Shown here in pieces: positions 1 to 9,118 of a DNA stretch of 64,000 nt (positions are counted from its first letter, which is position 1; each line of letters starts with the position of its first letter). Below the pieces are notes generated by a model. It had not been told where the DNA came from. It searched no databases and worked only from the letters and a program-made list of their open reading frames with translations. This stretch comes from Serripes groenlandicus (lineage: Eukaryota; Mollusca; Bivalvia; Cardiida; Cardiidae), in contig JASEVX010000003.1 of assembly GCA_031761405.1 (NCBI GenBank), forward strand, positions 113,773,831-113,837,830. The letters run 5' to 3'. The position numbers were made by a program, and so were the translations under genes.

Positions 1-1163
1 ATTGGAATAGTTTGATAGGCTCTGCTTTCTAAATGAGTTTGAGACAGTTAGATTTAAAGATCTAGCAAGCGCATATTGATCACACTTTTTCTGCATTACA
101 GCCTTACTAAATCACTTTTGAAAATACTTCTTGACTTGAGTAGTTAAAGAGTTTTTTCAGTAAATTGTACAACTGGTGTCCTTCATGTTTTTCTTGTCTT
201 GTGGTTTATGTCTGACCATCTTTGTATAAAATGGGAAACTGTTACTTGAATTTTCACCATGGTTGATGCATCCTCATCCATAATAACGACATAGACATTC
301 ACATTCCTATTTTCTATCTCGAGCACAAGACAGCGTGCCACATCTGGTTCAAAAGATTTAGAACTACCATGCCAGTTTCTTCAACACTGATGGATGGGCA
401 TTATTGATTCACCTTTGCTTTCATGAAAGCTACATGGTCTACAGTCTTGAGATCTAAGTCAAAATGCAACACATTTTCCTGACTTGCTCCCCACTAGAGT
501 GGGAGCCACTCTATATAGCTCCATCCGATCCACCCTTCTGCGAACCCATGTCATATTTGAATTGAATATTATATATGGAGTCTTGTCTACAGTACTGAAA
601 AATAGAACAAAGAGGTTGATAAATACCTGGCTTTGATATAATGTTAACTAAATCATATTGCAATCTACTTAAGACATATAAACACATGTGTAATCATTTA
701 TGACTATATAGATGATAGTATGTTGTGTGTTATGTTTTATTTCATAACCCAAATTGGTGCCCCATTCACAATCAAAAGACACCTCTTTTTTTCACAAAAG
801 TAGGCCTAAATTTCATAAAAAGCTGACTTTCATCACATTTTACATGTGACTATTTTCGTAATTGAAAAGGCCCTAGTCACAAAACAGCATAAAAAACACT
901 GATTTCTACAGGCTACATTGACAATTTGTTGGCTTTGTTTTATTGGGGTATTATGCTGTTTTCAACATTATTTCAGTTATATCACAGCGAAAGTTTACTT
1001 ATTCATGAATCCTTGGTAAAATTTCTTGAAATTTAACTGAATGTGTTCAATTTGATAATTACCTAAACTAAAGTTGCCCCTTTTGCTCGGCTGGTGTCGT
1101 TAACTCGTTTGGTCGTTTCGACAGTATTCACAGTTCCACATACTAGTATAACGAGCCGTAGCC
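1..1163. other. Left flank, no gene recognised
   Basis: AT-rich host-like DNA with no open reading frame, RNA gene or repeat that I can support. It ends just before a GC-richer stretch (about 1085-1165) that could be a promoter or 5' UTR of the small reading frame at 1164. Confidence 0.4.
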
Positions 1164-1481
1164 ATGTCTGGTTTCAGGAGAAATATTACTTTAGATAGTG
1201 TTATTTCACAAAGTCTTCACAAACAGGCTGATCTTCCAAGTAAACGAGTTCTAGTCTACAATTCTCCTTCCCGGCATGTTTTCCGCTTAGTTTGCGGCGA
1301 ATCCGATACCGATTATCCAGTACCGATGCAAGTTTCCGTCAATCTTTTGAAAAGATTGCGATTGCTTTCGCTTTCTGCACGTTTAAAAGATAAAAATATG
1401 CCACTCTTTAGCCTAGCTAGCGCGGACATAATGATTTTACACCGAATTTACACCTTGTTGATATCGTGTTCCGGATATTGA
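1164..1481 (+). CDS. Hypothetical 105-aa reading frame, possible first exon
   Basis: I do not recognise this protein. It is a 105-residue frame with mixed composition and no transmembrane segment or obvious motif. The start codon follows a GC-richer stretch and has G at -3. It could be the first exon of a host gene, because composition is gene-like up to about position 1430 and the last residues look like read-through into AT-rich DNA. No neighbouring exon is visible and the Polinton begins about 0.5 kb downstream, so chance remains a real alternative. Confidence 0.25.
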   Translation: MSGFRRNITLDSVISQSLHKQADLPSKRVLVYNSPSRHVFRLVCGESDTDYPVPMQVSVNLLKRLRLLSLSARLKDKNMPLFSLASADIMILHRIYTLLISCSGY

Positions 1482-1593
1482 CAGTTTCACAATTTAATTG
1501 AGCGCAATGAGCATAATAGAGCAAAGCACTAAAATGAATCGGAATGGACATGCGCAAAAAAGATGCGCAGCAACACACCGACGATACGCCTTT

Positions 1594-1950
1594 AAACATC
1601 ATTACTTTCCCTCTGAACATTGTTGATTGTTGTATTTGTCTTTTCCCTATGAGTTCAAGACTTTAAATGACAGGGCTGATTTTGTTTTTTTCTTTGTCTA
1701 TGATGTCATCATTTTTGGATCCATGTGCAGAATTCTACGCTTTATGATTTCAAAACAAGAAATACATATATCCTCGAGAGAAAACATATAACAATATTTG
1801 ATTTTTTTACTTCTAAAACAGTTTTCTAGATAAACGGTCTTCTGTTTATAGAACATCATTACTTTTTGTCTGAACATTGTTGATTGTTGTATTAGTCTTC
1901 TTTCCCCTATGAGTTCAAGACTTTAAATGATAGGACTGATTTTGTTTTCT
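1594..1950. repeat. Imperfect direct repeat pair beside the Polinton left end
   Basis: About 100 bp at 1594-1690 recur at 1851-1950, both containing TATGAGTTCAAGACTTTAAA and the preceding ATTGTTGATTGTTGTATT. The copies are about 257 bp apart. They abut the 3' signal of the leftmost element gene, so the element boundary may lie in or next to this pair. I could not find a matching inverted copy at the right end. Confidence 0.5.
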
Positions 1951-1983
1951 GTTTATGTATACTGACAAATTGAAGGAAAGTTG

Positions 1984-2018
1984 AACTTTCTAGTTCTCTG
2001 GTTGCCCTAAAAAGGGCA
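1984..2018 (-). terminator. Histone-type 3' stem-loop and downstream element (left gene)
   Basis: On the minus strand the sequence after the 102-aa gene reads TGCCCT, loop TTTT, AGGGCA (2018 to 2003), followed directly by ACCA and, 12 nt after the stem, GAAAGTT (1990 to 1984). This is the layout of replication-dependent histone mRNA 3' ends: a 6-bp stem with a conserved second G-C and last U-A pair, a 4-nt U-rich loop, an ACCA flank and a purine-rich downstream element. The stem starts 25 nt after the stop codon. No AATAAA is seen nearby. The function is inferred from structure. Confidence 0.7.
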
Positions 2019-2043
2019 TTTTGTTTTGGGGGTTGTTGTAGAA

Positions 2044-2352
2044 CTAATGTTCACAGCCCCCAACTTTTCGACAGGCAGGACACATTGACTGTGCCCGCCT
2101 GACGATCCGCTTCACGGCCAAAGCTGAATACCCCGAAGTTGGGTTAAATGGTGGCTCATCATCATCATCCCAATTCTCTGTCTCCGGGATAGTGTGATGA
2201 ACCATCTTCGGGGAGTTGAATGGCGTATATGGTGCCTCCTCTGTCTTCTTCTCTTCCGTGTGCTTCAGTTGAATTTGAAGCAGCTCCATCTGATCGCTTA
2301 TAGCTTTCAGCTGAGCTGCCATCAAAGCTACCTGATCTCGGAATTGATCCAT
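2044..2352 (-). CDS. Small coiled-coil protein with C-terminal CX2CX5CXH motif
   Basis: A 102-residue protein read outward from the left end of the element. Residues 1-35 are heptad-like and probably form a short coiled coil. An acidic, proline-rich middle follows (WDDDDEPPF), then a basic patch and the C-terminal motif CPACRKVGGCEH, which could bind zinc. The 88-aa gene at the right end has the same plan and the same cysteine/histidine spacing, so the two look like diverged paralogues. A TATA box lies 33-39 nt upstream of the ATG, and a histone-type stem-loop follows the stop. I do not recognise a named family. Small outward-facing genes of this kind in adintoviruses are often accessory or early regulators, but that role is inference. 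Confidence 0.65.
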   Translation of the reverse strand: MDQFRDQVALMAAQLKAISDQMELLQIQLKHTEEKKTEEAPYTPFNSPKMVHHTIPETENWDDDDEPPFNPTSGYSALAVKRIVRRAQSMCPACRKVGGCEH

Positions 2353-2384
2353 GATTTAGTGAAAATGAAATAACTTTAGCGTGG

Positions 2385-2391
2385 TTTTATA
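2385..2391 (-). promoter_or_regulatory. TATA box of the left small gene, at a hAT insertion site
   Basis: The minus strand reads TATAAAA 33-39 nt before the ATG of the 102-aa gene. The hAT element inserted exactly here and its 8-bp target duplication (TTTTATAC, 2385-2392 and 3350-3357) contains the TATA sequence, so the gene keeps a TATA box but loses its native upstream DNA. Confidence 0.6.
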
Positions 2392-2392
2392 C

Positions 2393-3349
2393 TAGGGATG
2401 GCAACGGTTACCGATATTACTAACCGGTTACTCGTACAATTCTGTAACCGGTTACCCGGTTAACCGTATAGATTCATAGACAATAACTATCCCCTGTTTT
2501 AGTCGAATATGGTTGCACATGTTACTGGTTCCACCAGTCCAAGACAGTTCATTACCACACAAACTGCACTTGACTTTGTTATCATCAGCACAGCGTTTTA
2601 AATATTTCCAGACAAAGGATGTAGCAGGCGGCATTATGGCAATATATTCTGTAGATCTTTTTTAACGAAGTGACTGTTATACGATTTATGATATGTCGAA
2701 TGGTCATCATCATCATATTGGGTTTATTTACCCTCGCCTTTCGGCATAAAGCCATTTGGCGAGCTAATGTCGAATGGTAATAATAATATTTTGGTTTTAT
2801 TTACCCTCGCCATGCAGAATTAACTATTTGGCGAGCATTCGAATGGTACATAGCTGCATATCTTTAAATACCAACTCAGGGGGAAATGTGTTACAAACTT
2901 ACTCTTTAAATCTTCTAATCGTGTTGGTAAATAATAATTTACAAAAACAACAATTGAAATGTATCACACTACTCCAATTAAATGTATTATCAAAACAAAC
3001 GCCGCATTTATTTAATAAGTCATTATCTTATAATTTCTGCCTTTATTGGACATCAAACTTTTTTTTAAAAGAAACAAAGCGTCCTTTAATTGACAATTAC
3101 ACAAACAAACAAGCATCAAAACAATCGAGTGCGGCTGTTATCGTAGTAATGTAAACACTGGCCGATCGAGGTGTGAATAATTAACCTCTCATGTCAGATA
3201 CGTGTGACAAATTGAAAAGAACAAAAGGTGAAACACAACTGTGTATATATTTTATCTTTTCTTCCGAGTACTCGGTTACCGAAATTACTAACCGATTAAT
3301 CGGAAAACGTACGGTTAACCGGGTAACCGATTAATCGTTGCCATCCCTA
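2393..3349. mobile_element. Non-autonomous hAT transposon (957 bp) with 8-bp target duplication
   Basis: The ends are the inverted repeats TAGGGATGGCAACG and CGTTGCCATCCCTA, and the element is flanked on both sides by TTTTATAC. An 8-bp duplication and TAGGG...-type ends are typical of hAT elements. Subterminal DNA is rich in inverted CCGGTTA/TAACCGG motifs (2400-2465 and 3265-3335), plausible transposase binding sites. Inside are a broken BED zinc-finger fragment and a tandem pair of about 70 bp (near 2697 and 2766) containing TTTATTTACCCTCGCC. The element cannot encode a full transposase. It sits between the two divergent left genes of the Polinton, so it arrived after the Polinton integrated or was present in that lineage. 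Confidence 0.88.
2452..2634 (-). pseudogene. hAT transposase N-terminal fragment with BED zinc finger
   Basis: A 60-residue frame inside the hAT element. Residues 7-43 match the BED finger pattern of hAT transposases: VWKY at 8-11, then C23 and C26, a GTSN turn at 35-38 and H42. The second histidine expected a few residues after H42 is not seen and the frame then drifts and stops, so this is a remnant rather than a working protein. Confidence 0.7.
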
Positions 3350-3418
3350 TTTTATACTATTGAGCGCGGACGTGATCTAAACTACCTTTGTGTTAAATCT
3401 TTAAAGATTTAAAGAAAT

Positions 3419-3505
3419 AGGTCAGTGGGTCAGTAGGTCACTTTAAACATAATGTTTTTTCAACTTTGACGATTTATTAACTTAGGTCAGTAGGTTAGTA
3501 GGTCA
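3419..3505 (+). promoter_or_regulatory. Two triple arrays of AGGTCA half-sites (DR2 spacing)
   Basis: Positions 3419-3440 hold AGGTCA, GGGTCA and AGGTCA, each separated by GT. Positions 3484-3505 hold AGGTCA, AGGTTA and AGGTCA with the same GT spacers. Direct repeats of this hexamer with a 2-bp spacer are classic nuclear-receptor sites (DR2). They lie just upstream of a TATA-like TTTATATA (3516-3523) and the ATG at 3559. A plain 8-bp tandem repeat is the alternative reading. A single AGGTCA also precedes the TATA box of the right-end gene (30025-30030). Confidence 0.5.
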
Positions 3506-3558
3506 TGAAATTATCATTTATATACCACTCTTTCGATTTAAAATTCTATTCTTCAACT

Positions 3559-3831
3559 ATGAACCGATTAGTGAAATTCTTCCGTCGGCTGTTTGGCTGT
3601 GAAAAGAAATCAGATAAGAAAATGAAGGAGCTAAAGAAAGATATTGAGCAGATTATGGTTACATTCTATTTAAGACGAGGGTATGATTACCATACTAGGC
3701 AACCTGCAGTGAAGATGGGTAATCTCTACCCTGATTTGTCGGAGTTCATACCTTCAACAATGAACTGTGCTTGGCAAGGTAAACTTGTCAAGCAATATCC
3801 TTGCTTGAAGTCATCGTTTGAAAATTATTAA
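3559..3831 (+). CDS. Small basic protein of the left end (90 aa), unknown function
   Basis: The open frame begins at 3505, but I choose the ATG at 3559: a TATA-like TTTATATA lies about 40 nt before it, as for the other element genes, and the upstream ATG would fall before the transcription start. The first 30 residues are strongly basic with an amphipathic helix (RLVKFFRRLF), then a lysine-rich stretch, then an ordinary C-terminal half ending in an aromatic residue. No zinc motif is present, unlike the two terminal genes. The stop is followed after 22 nt by a histone-type stem-loop. It is divergent from the 102-aa gene. Function unknown; early accessory protein is inference. Confidence 0.6.
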   Translation: MNRLVKFFRRLFGCEKKSDKKMKELKKDIEQIMVTFYLRRGYDYHTRQPAVKMGNLYPDLSEFIPSTMNCAWQGKLVKQYPCLKSSFENY

Positions 3832-3853
3832 ACGATGACTTAAGCAGGAAAAA

Positions 3854-3889
3854 AGTCCTTTTTAGGACTACCAAATATCTCGAAAAGTT
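3854..3889 (+). terminator. Histone-type 3' stem-loop and downstream element (90-aa gene)
   Basis: AGTCCT, loop TTTT, AGGACT (3854-3869) is followed immediately by ACCA and, after 12 nt, GAAAAGTT (3882-3889). Compared with the other two copies, stem positions 1 and 3 differ but pairing is kept by changes on both sides, which supports an RNA structure. The following TTTTTCAAATTGTCA is also shared with the copies near 1960 and 30420. Confidence 0.7.
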
Positions 3890-4081
3890 TTTAACTTTTT
3901 CAAATTGTCATTTTTTTACTATTTGGATTATGAAAAAAAACATAATGTATTTTTTTGAACTTTTATTTCATCTTAAGATAAAATATACACAATGAAAGTG
4001 AATGTCTATACACAATGAGAGAAACAAAAACAGTTCAAAAAGATGTCACTTATATTTTACATTTTTGAAAAAATGAAAATG

Positions 4082-4883
4082 TCAATTTCCCTTTCTTTTC
4101 TTTGTTGGATTTTCGGTCTCTGTGGTACTTTTCCGTTTCCTGGGTTTGATTGGTTTTACCACAATATCTGGGCAGATTTTCTGTTTGTGTTTGTCTGTTT
4201 TGCAAATAAAACAGTTCTGTTTCTTCAACTTTGTTTTTTCATCGGTTTGAGCATCCATTTTTTCATTGGATTGATCTGATGGTGTTATTTGATCTAAGAC
4301 AGTTTTTTCATTGGATTGATCTGATGGTGTTATTTGATCTACGACAGTTTTTTTTATCGGGTTGATCTGTTTGCGTTACTTGATCCATGATGTCTGGTGT
4401 TTTTTTAACTGAAGTAGAGTTCCATTTTTGTTGGTAAGTTCTCAAGCAATATCGATTGTAGTCATTGCAAAAAGATGTAAAAGCTCCAACAAAAATCATG
4501 TCTTGCTTCACTATAGGTGTGCGATAAAGGGCTGACTGCATGGTGATATCATGAGTGTGTGGGTTTACATACACAAACTGATATTTTGTAATCTGATTAT
4601 CTTTCTCTGGACATTTACTGGCCCAGTGATCTTCTTTGTGACAGATAAAACAGAAATTGGGTCTTTTTCCATTTGGTCCATACATGTCGTCGATACTGAT
4701 TCTGTCAAATACTCTGTGTTTACCAATTCTGTATTCATCGTCCTCTAATGCCTGGAAAGAAGCAAAAGATCCAACATATGCCCCCACATGTCTGATCGGG
4801 TAAGTTGTTGGTATGTTAGTGATCTCATATTCATGTGTATATGCGTTTACGTACACATACATTCTTGACATATTTCTAGCCAT
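4082..4883 (-). pseudogene. Zinc-knuckle protein with duplicated modules, one frame break
   Basis: The intact frame (191 aa, 4883 to 4308) holds two similar modules, residues about 9-43 and 104-138, each with YVN..TH and ending VGA..(T/G)SF. Between them is a CCHC zinc knuckle, C78-X2-C81-X4-H86-X4-C91. The frame stops at 4308. An adjacent frame then runs on to 4082 and encodes a second CX2CX4HX4C knuckle (about 4165-4215) and a lysine-rich tail. The switch point is a run of eight T (eight A on the coding strand) near 4346-4353. A homopolymer length error, a true mutation or recoding could each explain it. CCHC knuckles suggest single-stranded nucleic-acid binding. The gene is divergent from the polymerase. 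The equivalent part of copy 2 is lost in the gap, so it cannot arbitrate. Confidence 0.65.
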
Positions 4884-4884
4884 G

Positions 4885-5026
4885 CTGAATTAATGATGTT
4901 ATCACTCTGAATAGTTCAGACTGTATGATAACCAGTACTGATAATCACCTTTCTTTTATAGGAGTATGACAGACAACTGTTATATAACTCATGGATGTCA
5001 TCCATTTACAATTAGTCTCTAACAAA
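4885..5026. promoter_or_regulatory. Divergent promoter between zinc-knuckle gene and DNA polymerase
   Basis: On the plus strand TATATAA lies at 4981-4987, about 40 nt before the polymerase ATG at 5027. On the minus strand a TATAAAA sequence (complement of 4954-4960) lies about 70 nt before the start of the zinc-knuckle gene. Confidence 0.45.
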
Positions 5027-8000
5027 ATGTCGAAGAGAATTGTACCGTATTCAGACAGTAGTGAAAGCGACGACGATGATGATGATGATGATGATGATGA
5101 TTTCCCACCAAAACGACGAAAGCATAGAAAACTTGCTATACTTGATTCAGACGATGAGGACGATGAACTTGACTTGATTAAAAAGAAACCTGTAAAAATG
5201 ATAGAAGAAAACAATGAAGAAGATACATCTGACATCAAACATTTATTTCATCTACAACATTCTTTGAATAAGAAATCTCGTAAATTCAAGACTGAATCGC
5301 ATGTAATGACTGCAACTTTCAAGAAATTTGAAGAATTACCACCACGAGAATTGATAAAACTGTTTGGCAATATTACAGAGGAAATCAAATCAACTTTGAA
5401 AACGGAACCTACCGATAAGATTAGAATTACTATTAATCATCCATCTTTAAACATGGGGATTTACATTCCATTTATGAATGCTAGTCAGCTAGAAGGTGTA
5501 ATCATGTTGAATGAAATTGAAAAAGTATTACAATCAAACACAGAGTTCAGTCTGACCGATGGACGCATGACTTTTATCATTACACACGCTCATCCTTCAT
5601 CTGGTGATGGAAAGAAAAAGAAGTTGAATTCAACAGAAATTCTGGATTCAAAAATCTTTGCTAAAAACATGCAATCCATTATACAAATCAATAATGACAA
5701 TGACAGTATGTGCTTTGCAAGAGCTTTAGCAGTTGGTATTTGTCATGTGAATCACCATGACACAGATGACTGGAGATTGAAATGGAATCAAATAAGAAGG
5801 TCCGATCGACAACTTCAAAAGAGTGACGCTGAAGACATCCTGATGAAAACAGGGATTTCACCAAATCAATCTTGTGGACTAGACGAGTATAGGATCATAC
5901 AGACATTTCTCTATGCAGAGGACTATGTTATTAAAGTACACAACCAGCATACTTCTGTAGAGTTCGTCTTTGAACACCCTGTTGTGTACAGACAAAGTAA
6001 AGTACTTCATTTGTATTATCATCAAGGTCATTACGACTACATTTCTAGTATAACTGGGTTTTTTGGTTGTAGCTACTATTGTGAGTTCTGTGATGTTGCA
6101 TATCAAAATCGTGAAAGCCATTCTTGTTTACACAATTGTAAAGCATGCTTTACCATAGGAAAGTGTATGTCATTTGAGACATCAAAACAATGTAAAGATT
6201 GTAACAGATTTTTCTATGGTTCAGAATGTTTTCACAATCATAAGATAGTAGTTGGAAAACAGAAGAAATCCATTTGTCAACTTGTGAAATCTTGTTTGAA
6301 ATGTGGAGGTCAATATAAAGTCAGAAAAGCGCTACACGTTTGTAAAGGTATGAAAAAATGCCGATACTGTCAAAAAATAACTATCTTATCTCATAGGTGT
6401 CATATTCAACCTTACAAAAGAAAGTTGAATAAGACAGACGATAAAGCCAGTACTACAGGAAAGAAAAAGCCACTGTTTATATTTTATGATTTCGAATGCA
6501 AACAAGATACAGGTGTTCATATCCCTAATTACTGTATTGCTCATTATGCATGTGATGAATGCATCAATGAATCTCTTGATTTTCATTGTTCAACTTGTAA
6601 CACATCATTTTCAAAAGAAAGAGAAGTTGTATTTCAAGGAGTAAATACATTGACTGATTTTTGCAACTGGTTGTTTTCTGATCAACATAAAGGCATCACA
6701 GCTATTGCTCACAATTTTAAAGGATATGACGGTCAATTCATTTTACATCAAGTCATTTCACTTGGAGTGAAACTCCCAAAGTTAATCATGAATGGAAACA
6801 GTATCATGAAACTGGAATTGAATGGAGTTCGTTTAATTGATTCATTTAATTTCATGAGCTGTGCATTGGCTAAGTTCCCAGATACATTTGGTCTTCATGA
6901 AATGAAAAAAGGTTACTTTCCCCATTGGGCAAATACAGATCAGTTCTGTAGTTATGTTGGACCTTATCTTGATGTCAAATATTACAAGCCTGACTCAATG
7001 TCTAAAGAAGGAAGAGAAAAATTCATGGTCTGGTATAATGAAAAAGTAGAACAGAGTGTCATTTTTGATTTTCAGAAAGAGATAGAGTCTTATTGTAGGT
7101 CTGATGTTGATATCCTTAGACGAGGATGTGGACAATTCAGAAAAGTGTTCATGAAACATGGTGGTATCGATCCGCTTTTAGAGTCAGTTACTATTGCAGA
7201 TGCTTGCAATAAGGTATGGAGACAGAATTATTTACCAAAAGGTAAAATTGCTATTATTTCAAGTAAGGATCCATCCCAACGTCGTTTTTCTATGAAAGCA
7301 ATACGGTGGATACAAAGCATAGCTAATGAAAAGAGTATTTACATTCAGCACGCTAGAAATGATGGAGAATTCAGAATTGGTAGATATAGTGTAGATGGTT
7401 ATCATGAGAAGACAAACACAGTCTATGAATTCCTTGGGGACTTGTATCATGGTTGTCCAGTTTGTTACCCAAAACGAAATCAGTTAAGTCCTATCACTGG
7501 TGAGACTATGCAACATTTATACAATAGTACAATGAATCGTCTTGAGGAAATTAAAGTTAAAGGTTTCAATGTTGAAATTATGTGGGAACATGAATTCGAT
7601 GCTAAGATTAAAAATGACAAAGTCTTCAAATCCAAAATTAACAAGTTGTTTCCCTATTGTGACCCCATTGACCCAAGAGAGGCTTTGTATGGAGGTCGAT
7701 GTAATTCAGTGAAAATTACTCATGATATTAATGAAAGTAAGGACAAAGAAATCAAGTACATTGATATTTGTTCTTTGTACCCCTTTGTTTGTAAACACAA
7801 ATCTTATCCGGTTGGACACCCAAAAGTTATAACCGCTGAGAGTATTGATATGGAAAATATTCGTCAGTATGAAGGATTGATTAAATGCAAAGTTTCACCA
7901 CCAGATGATTTATTACACCCCGTTTTACCTGTTCATTGCAATAATAAATTGATGTTTCCTCTCTGTATGAAATGTGCACAAGAAAGTTCCAATACTTGCA

Positions 8001-9034
8001 ATCATAATCAGGATGAAAGATCAATGGTTGGAACGTGGATAACATTTGAATTGTTCAAAGCTTTAGACATGGGGTATCAATTGATTCATGTGTATGAAAT
8101 TTGGCATTTTACTTCGATCTCAAATCAATTCTTTCAAGGGTATGTAGATAACTTCTTGAAAATCAAGCAGGAAGCTAGTGGTTACCCCGGTTGGTGTAAG
8201 TCTGATTCGGAAAAGCAGAAGTTCATTCATGATTATGAAAAAGCAGAAGGTGTCAAACTTGACTCATCTTCCATTCAGAAAAATCCAGGTCTTCGATCTT
8301 TTGCAAAGATCATGTTGAATTGTCTTTGGGGAAAATTGGCTCAGCGAGAAATCATGAGTCAAACTGAGTACATTAAAGATGCAACAAAGTACTTTGAAAT
8401 GATGAATAACTCAAATGTTCTTGTGAAACATGTTGAAATATTTGATAATGAGTGTGATTTCATACTGGTGAATTATGAGACCAAGTTAGATCACATTGAA
8501 ACCCATGCTACAGCCAATGTTATAGTGGGTTCCTATGTGACAGCGTATGCAAGAATGGAACTGTACAGTATCTTAGAAAAATTAAAATCAAGAGTATTGT
8601 ACTTTGACACAGACAGTTGTATGTACATTCATGATCCATGCTTATGGAATCCACCCATTATTAATAGCAGACTAGGAAAATGGACAGATGAAGAGCCAGA
8701 TTGTACAATTGTCAAATTCAGAGGACTAGGTCCAAAAAATTATGCTTATGAAATGAAAACAAAAGAAGGAAAAAGAGAAACTAAATGTAAAGTGAAAGGA
8801 ATCACATTGGATTATAATACCTGTCAATTGATCAACTTTGAAACATTTACACAATGTGCTGAAGATCGTAACACAGAAATAAAAGTGACCTATGCGTGTA
8901 GAATTAAAAGACATACCGACAGATCTGTGACAAGTGAAGCTCAAACAAAAACGTACAGATCAGTGTATACAAAAAGAGTAATTGTCAATGATACGGACAC
9001 TGTTCCATATGGGTACAAATCTCTGCGTCAATAA
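5027..9034 (+). CDS. Protein-primed family B DNA polymerase (Polinton type)
   Basis: Replicates the element's linear DNA from a protein primer. The frame opens at 4991, but I prefer the ATG at 5027: the TATA box at 4981-4987 would start transcription after the first ATG, and the second has A at -3. In the 1347-residue numbering from 4991, an acidic/basic N-terminus leads to an OTU-like patch (D238, C241 in MCFARAL, H347 in GHYDYI) and a cysteine-rich zinc region (about 355-475). The 3'-5' exonuclease motifs follow: D500-F-E502, NFKGYD 575-580, YCRSD 701-705. Polymerase motifs are DICSLYP 925-931 (A), K1106...N1110...GK1115 (B) and YFDTDS 1204-1209 (C). All metal-binding acidic residues are present, so the gene looks intact. 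Family assignment is firm; the OTU reading is inference. Confidence 0.95.
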   Translation: MSKRIVPYSDSSESDDDDDDDDDDDFPPKRRKHRKLAILDSDDEDDELDLIKKKPVKMIEENNEEDTSDIKHLFHLQHSLNKKSRKFKTESHVMTATFKKFEELPPRELIKLFGNITEEIKSTLKTEPTDKIRITINHPSLNMGIYIPFMNASQLEGVIMLNEIEKVLQSNTEFSLTDGRMTFIITHAHPSSGDGKKKKLNSTEILDSKIFAKNMQSIIQINNDNDSMCFARALAVGICHVNHHDTDDWRLKWNQIRRSDRQLQKSDAEDILMKTGISPNQSCGLDEYRIIQTFLYAEDYVIKVHNQHTSVEFVFEHPVVYRQSKVLHLYYHQGHYDYISSITGFFGCSYYCEFCDVAYQNRESHSCLHNCKACFTIGKCMSFETSKQCKDCNRFFYGSECFHNHKIVVGKQKKSICQLVKSCLKCGGQYKVRKALHVCKGMKKCRYCQKITILSHRCHIQPYKRKLNKTDDKASTTGKKKPLFIFYDFECKQDTGVHIPNYCIAHYACDECINESLDFHCSTCNTSFSKEREVVFQGVNTLTDFCNWLFSDQHKGITAIAHNFKGYDGQFILHQVISLGVKLPKLIMNGNSIMKLELNGVRLIDSFNFMSCALAKFPDTFGLHEMKKGYFPHWANTDQFCSYVGPYLDVKYYKPDSMSKEGREKFMVWYNEKVEQSVIFDFQKEIESYCRSDVDILRRGCGQFRKVFMKHGGIDPLLESVTIADACNKVWRQNYLPKGKIAIISSKDPSQRRFSMKAIRWIQSIANEKSIYIQHARNDGEFRIGRYSVDGYHEKTNTVYEFLGDLYHGCPVCYPKRNQLSPITGETMQHLYNSTMNRLEEIKVKGFNVEIMWEHEFDAKIKNDKVFKSKINKLFPYCDPIDPREALYGGRCNSVKITHDINESKDKEIKYIDICSLYPFVCKHKSYPVGHPKVITAESIDMENIRQYEGLIKCKVSPPDDLLHPVLPVHCNNKLMFPLCMKCAQESSNTCNHNQDERSMVGTWITFELFKALDMGYQLIHVYEIWHFTSISNQFFQGYVDNFLKIKQEASGYPGWCKSDSEKQKFIHDYEKAEGVKLDSSSIQKNPGLRSFAKIMLNCLWGKLAQREIMSQTEYIKDATKYFEMMNNSNVLVKHVEIFDNECDFILVNYETKLDHIETHATANVIVGSYVTAYARMELYSILEKLKSRVLYFDTDSCMYIHDPCLWNPPIINSRLGKWTDEEPDCTIVKFRGLGPKNYAYEMKTKEGKRETKCKVKGITLDYNTCQLINFETFTQCAEDRNTEIKVTYACRIKRHTDRSVTSEAQTKTYRSVYTKRVIVNDTDTVPYGYKSLRQ

Positions 9035-9043
9035 TATGAATTG

Positions 9044-9101
9044 TATAAAAGATGTGAATAAAATAAGATAACTTTATTCTTGTGTTGTTATTTCTTCTCA
9101 G
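9044..9101 (+). promoter_or_regulatory. TATA box, poly(A) signal and candidate 3' splice site before the ATPase
   Basis: TATAAAA (9044-9050) and AATAAA (9057-9062) follow closely after the polymerase stop, consistent with the end of one transcript and start of the next. A pyrimidine-rich TGTTATTTCTTCTCAG ends at 9101, 17 nt before the ATPase ATG, and would make a good 3' splice acceptor. Confidence 0.4.
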
Positions 9102-9118
9102 ACCTTTAAAGAGTTAAC

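Noticed and set aside
2044..3831. Retinoblastoma-binding LXCXE motif in the small terminal genes, as in some adintovirus accessory genes
   Set aside because: No L.C.E sequence is present in the 102-, 90- or 88-aa proteins.
4043..4279. 78-aa hydrophobic plus-strand protein
   Set aside because: It is the complement of the second zinc-knuckle and lysine-rich tail of the minus-strand gene; lysine codons read as Phe/Leu on the opposite strand.
4346..4353. Programmed -1 frameshift at the A-run of the zinc-knuckle gene
   Set aside because: The downstream knuckle is in the +1 (or -2) frame; a -1 shift meets a stop at once.
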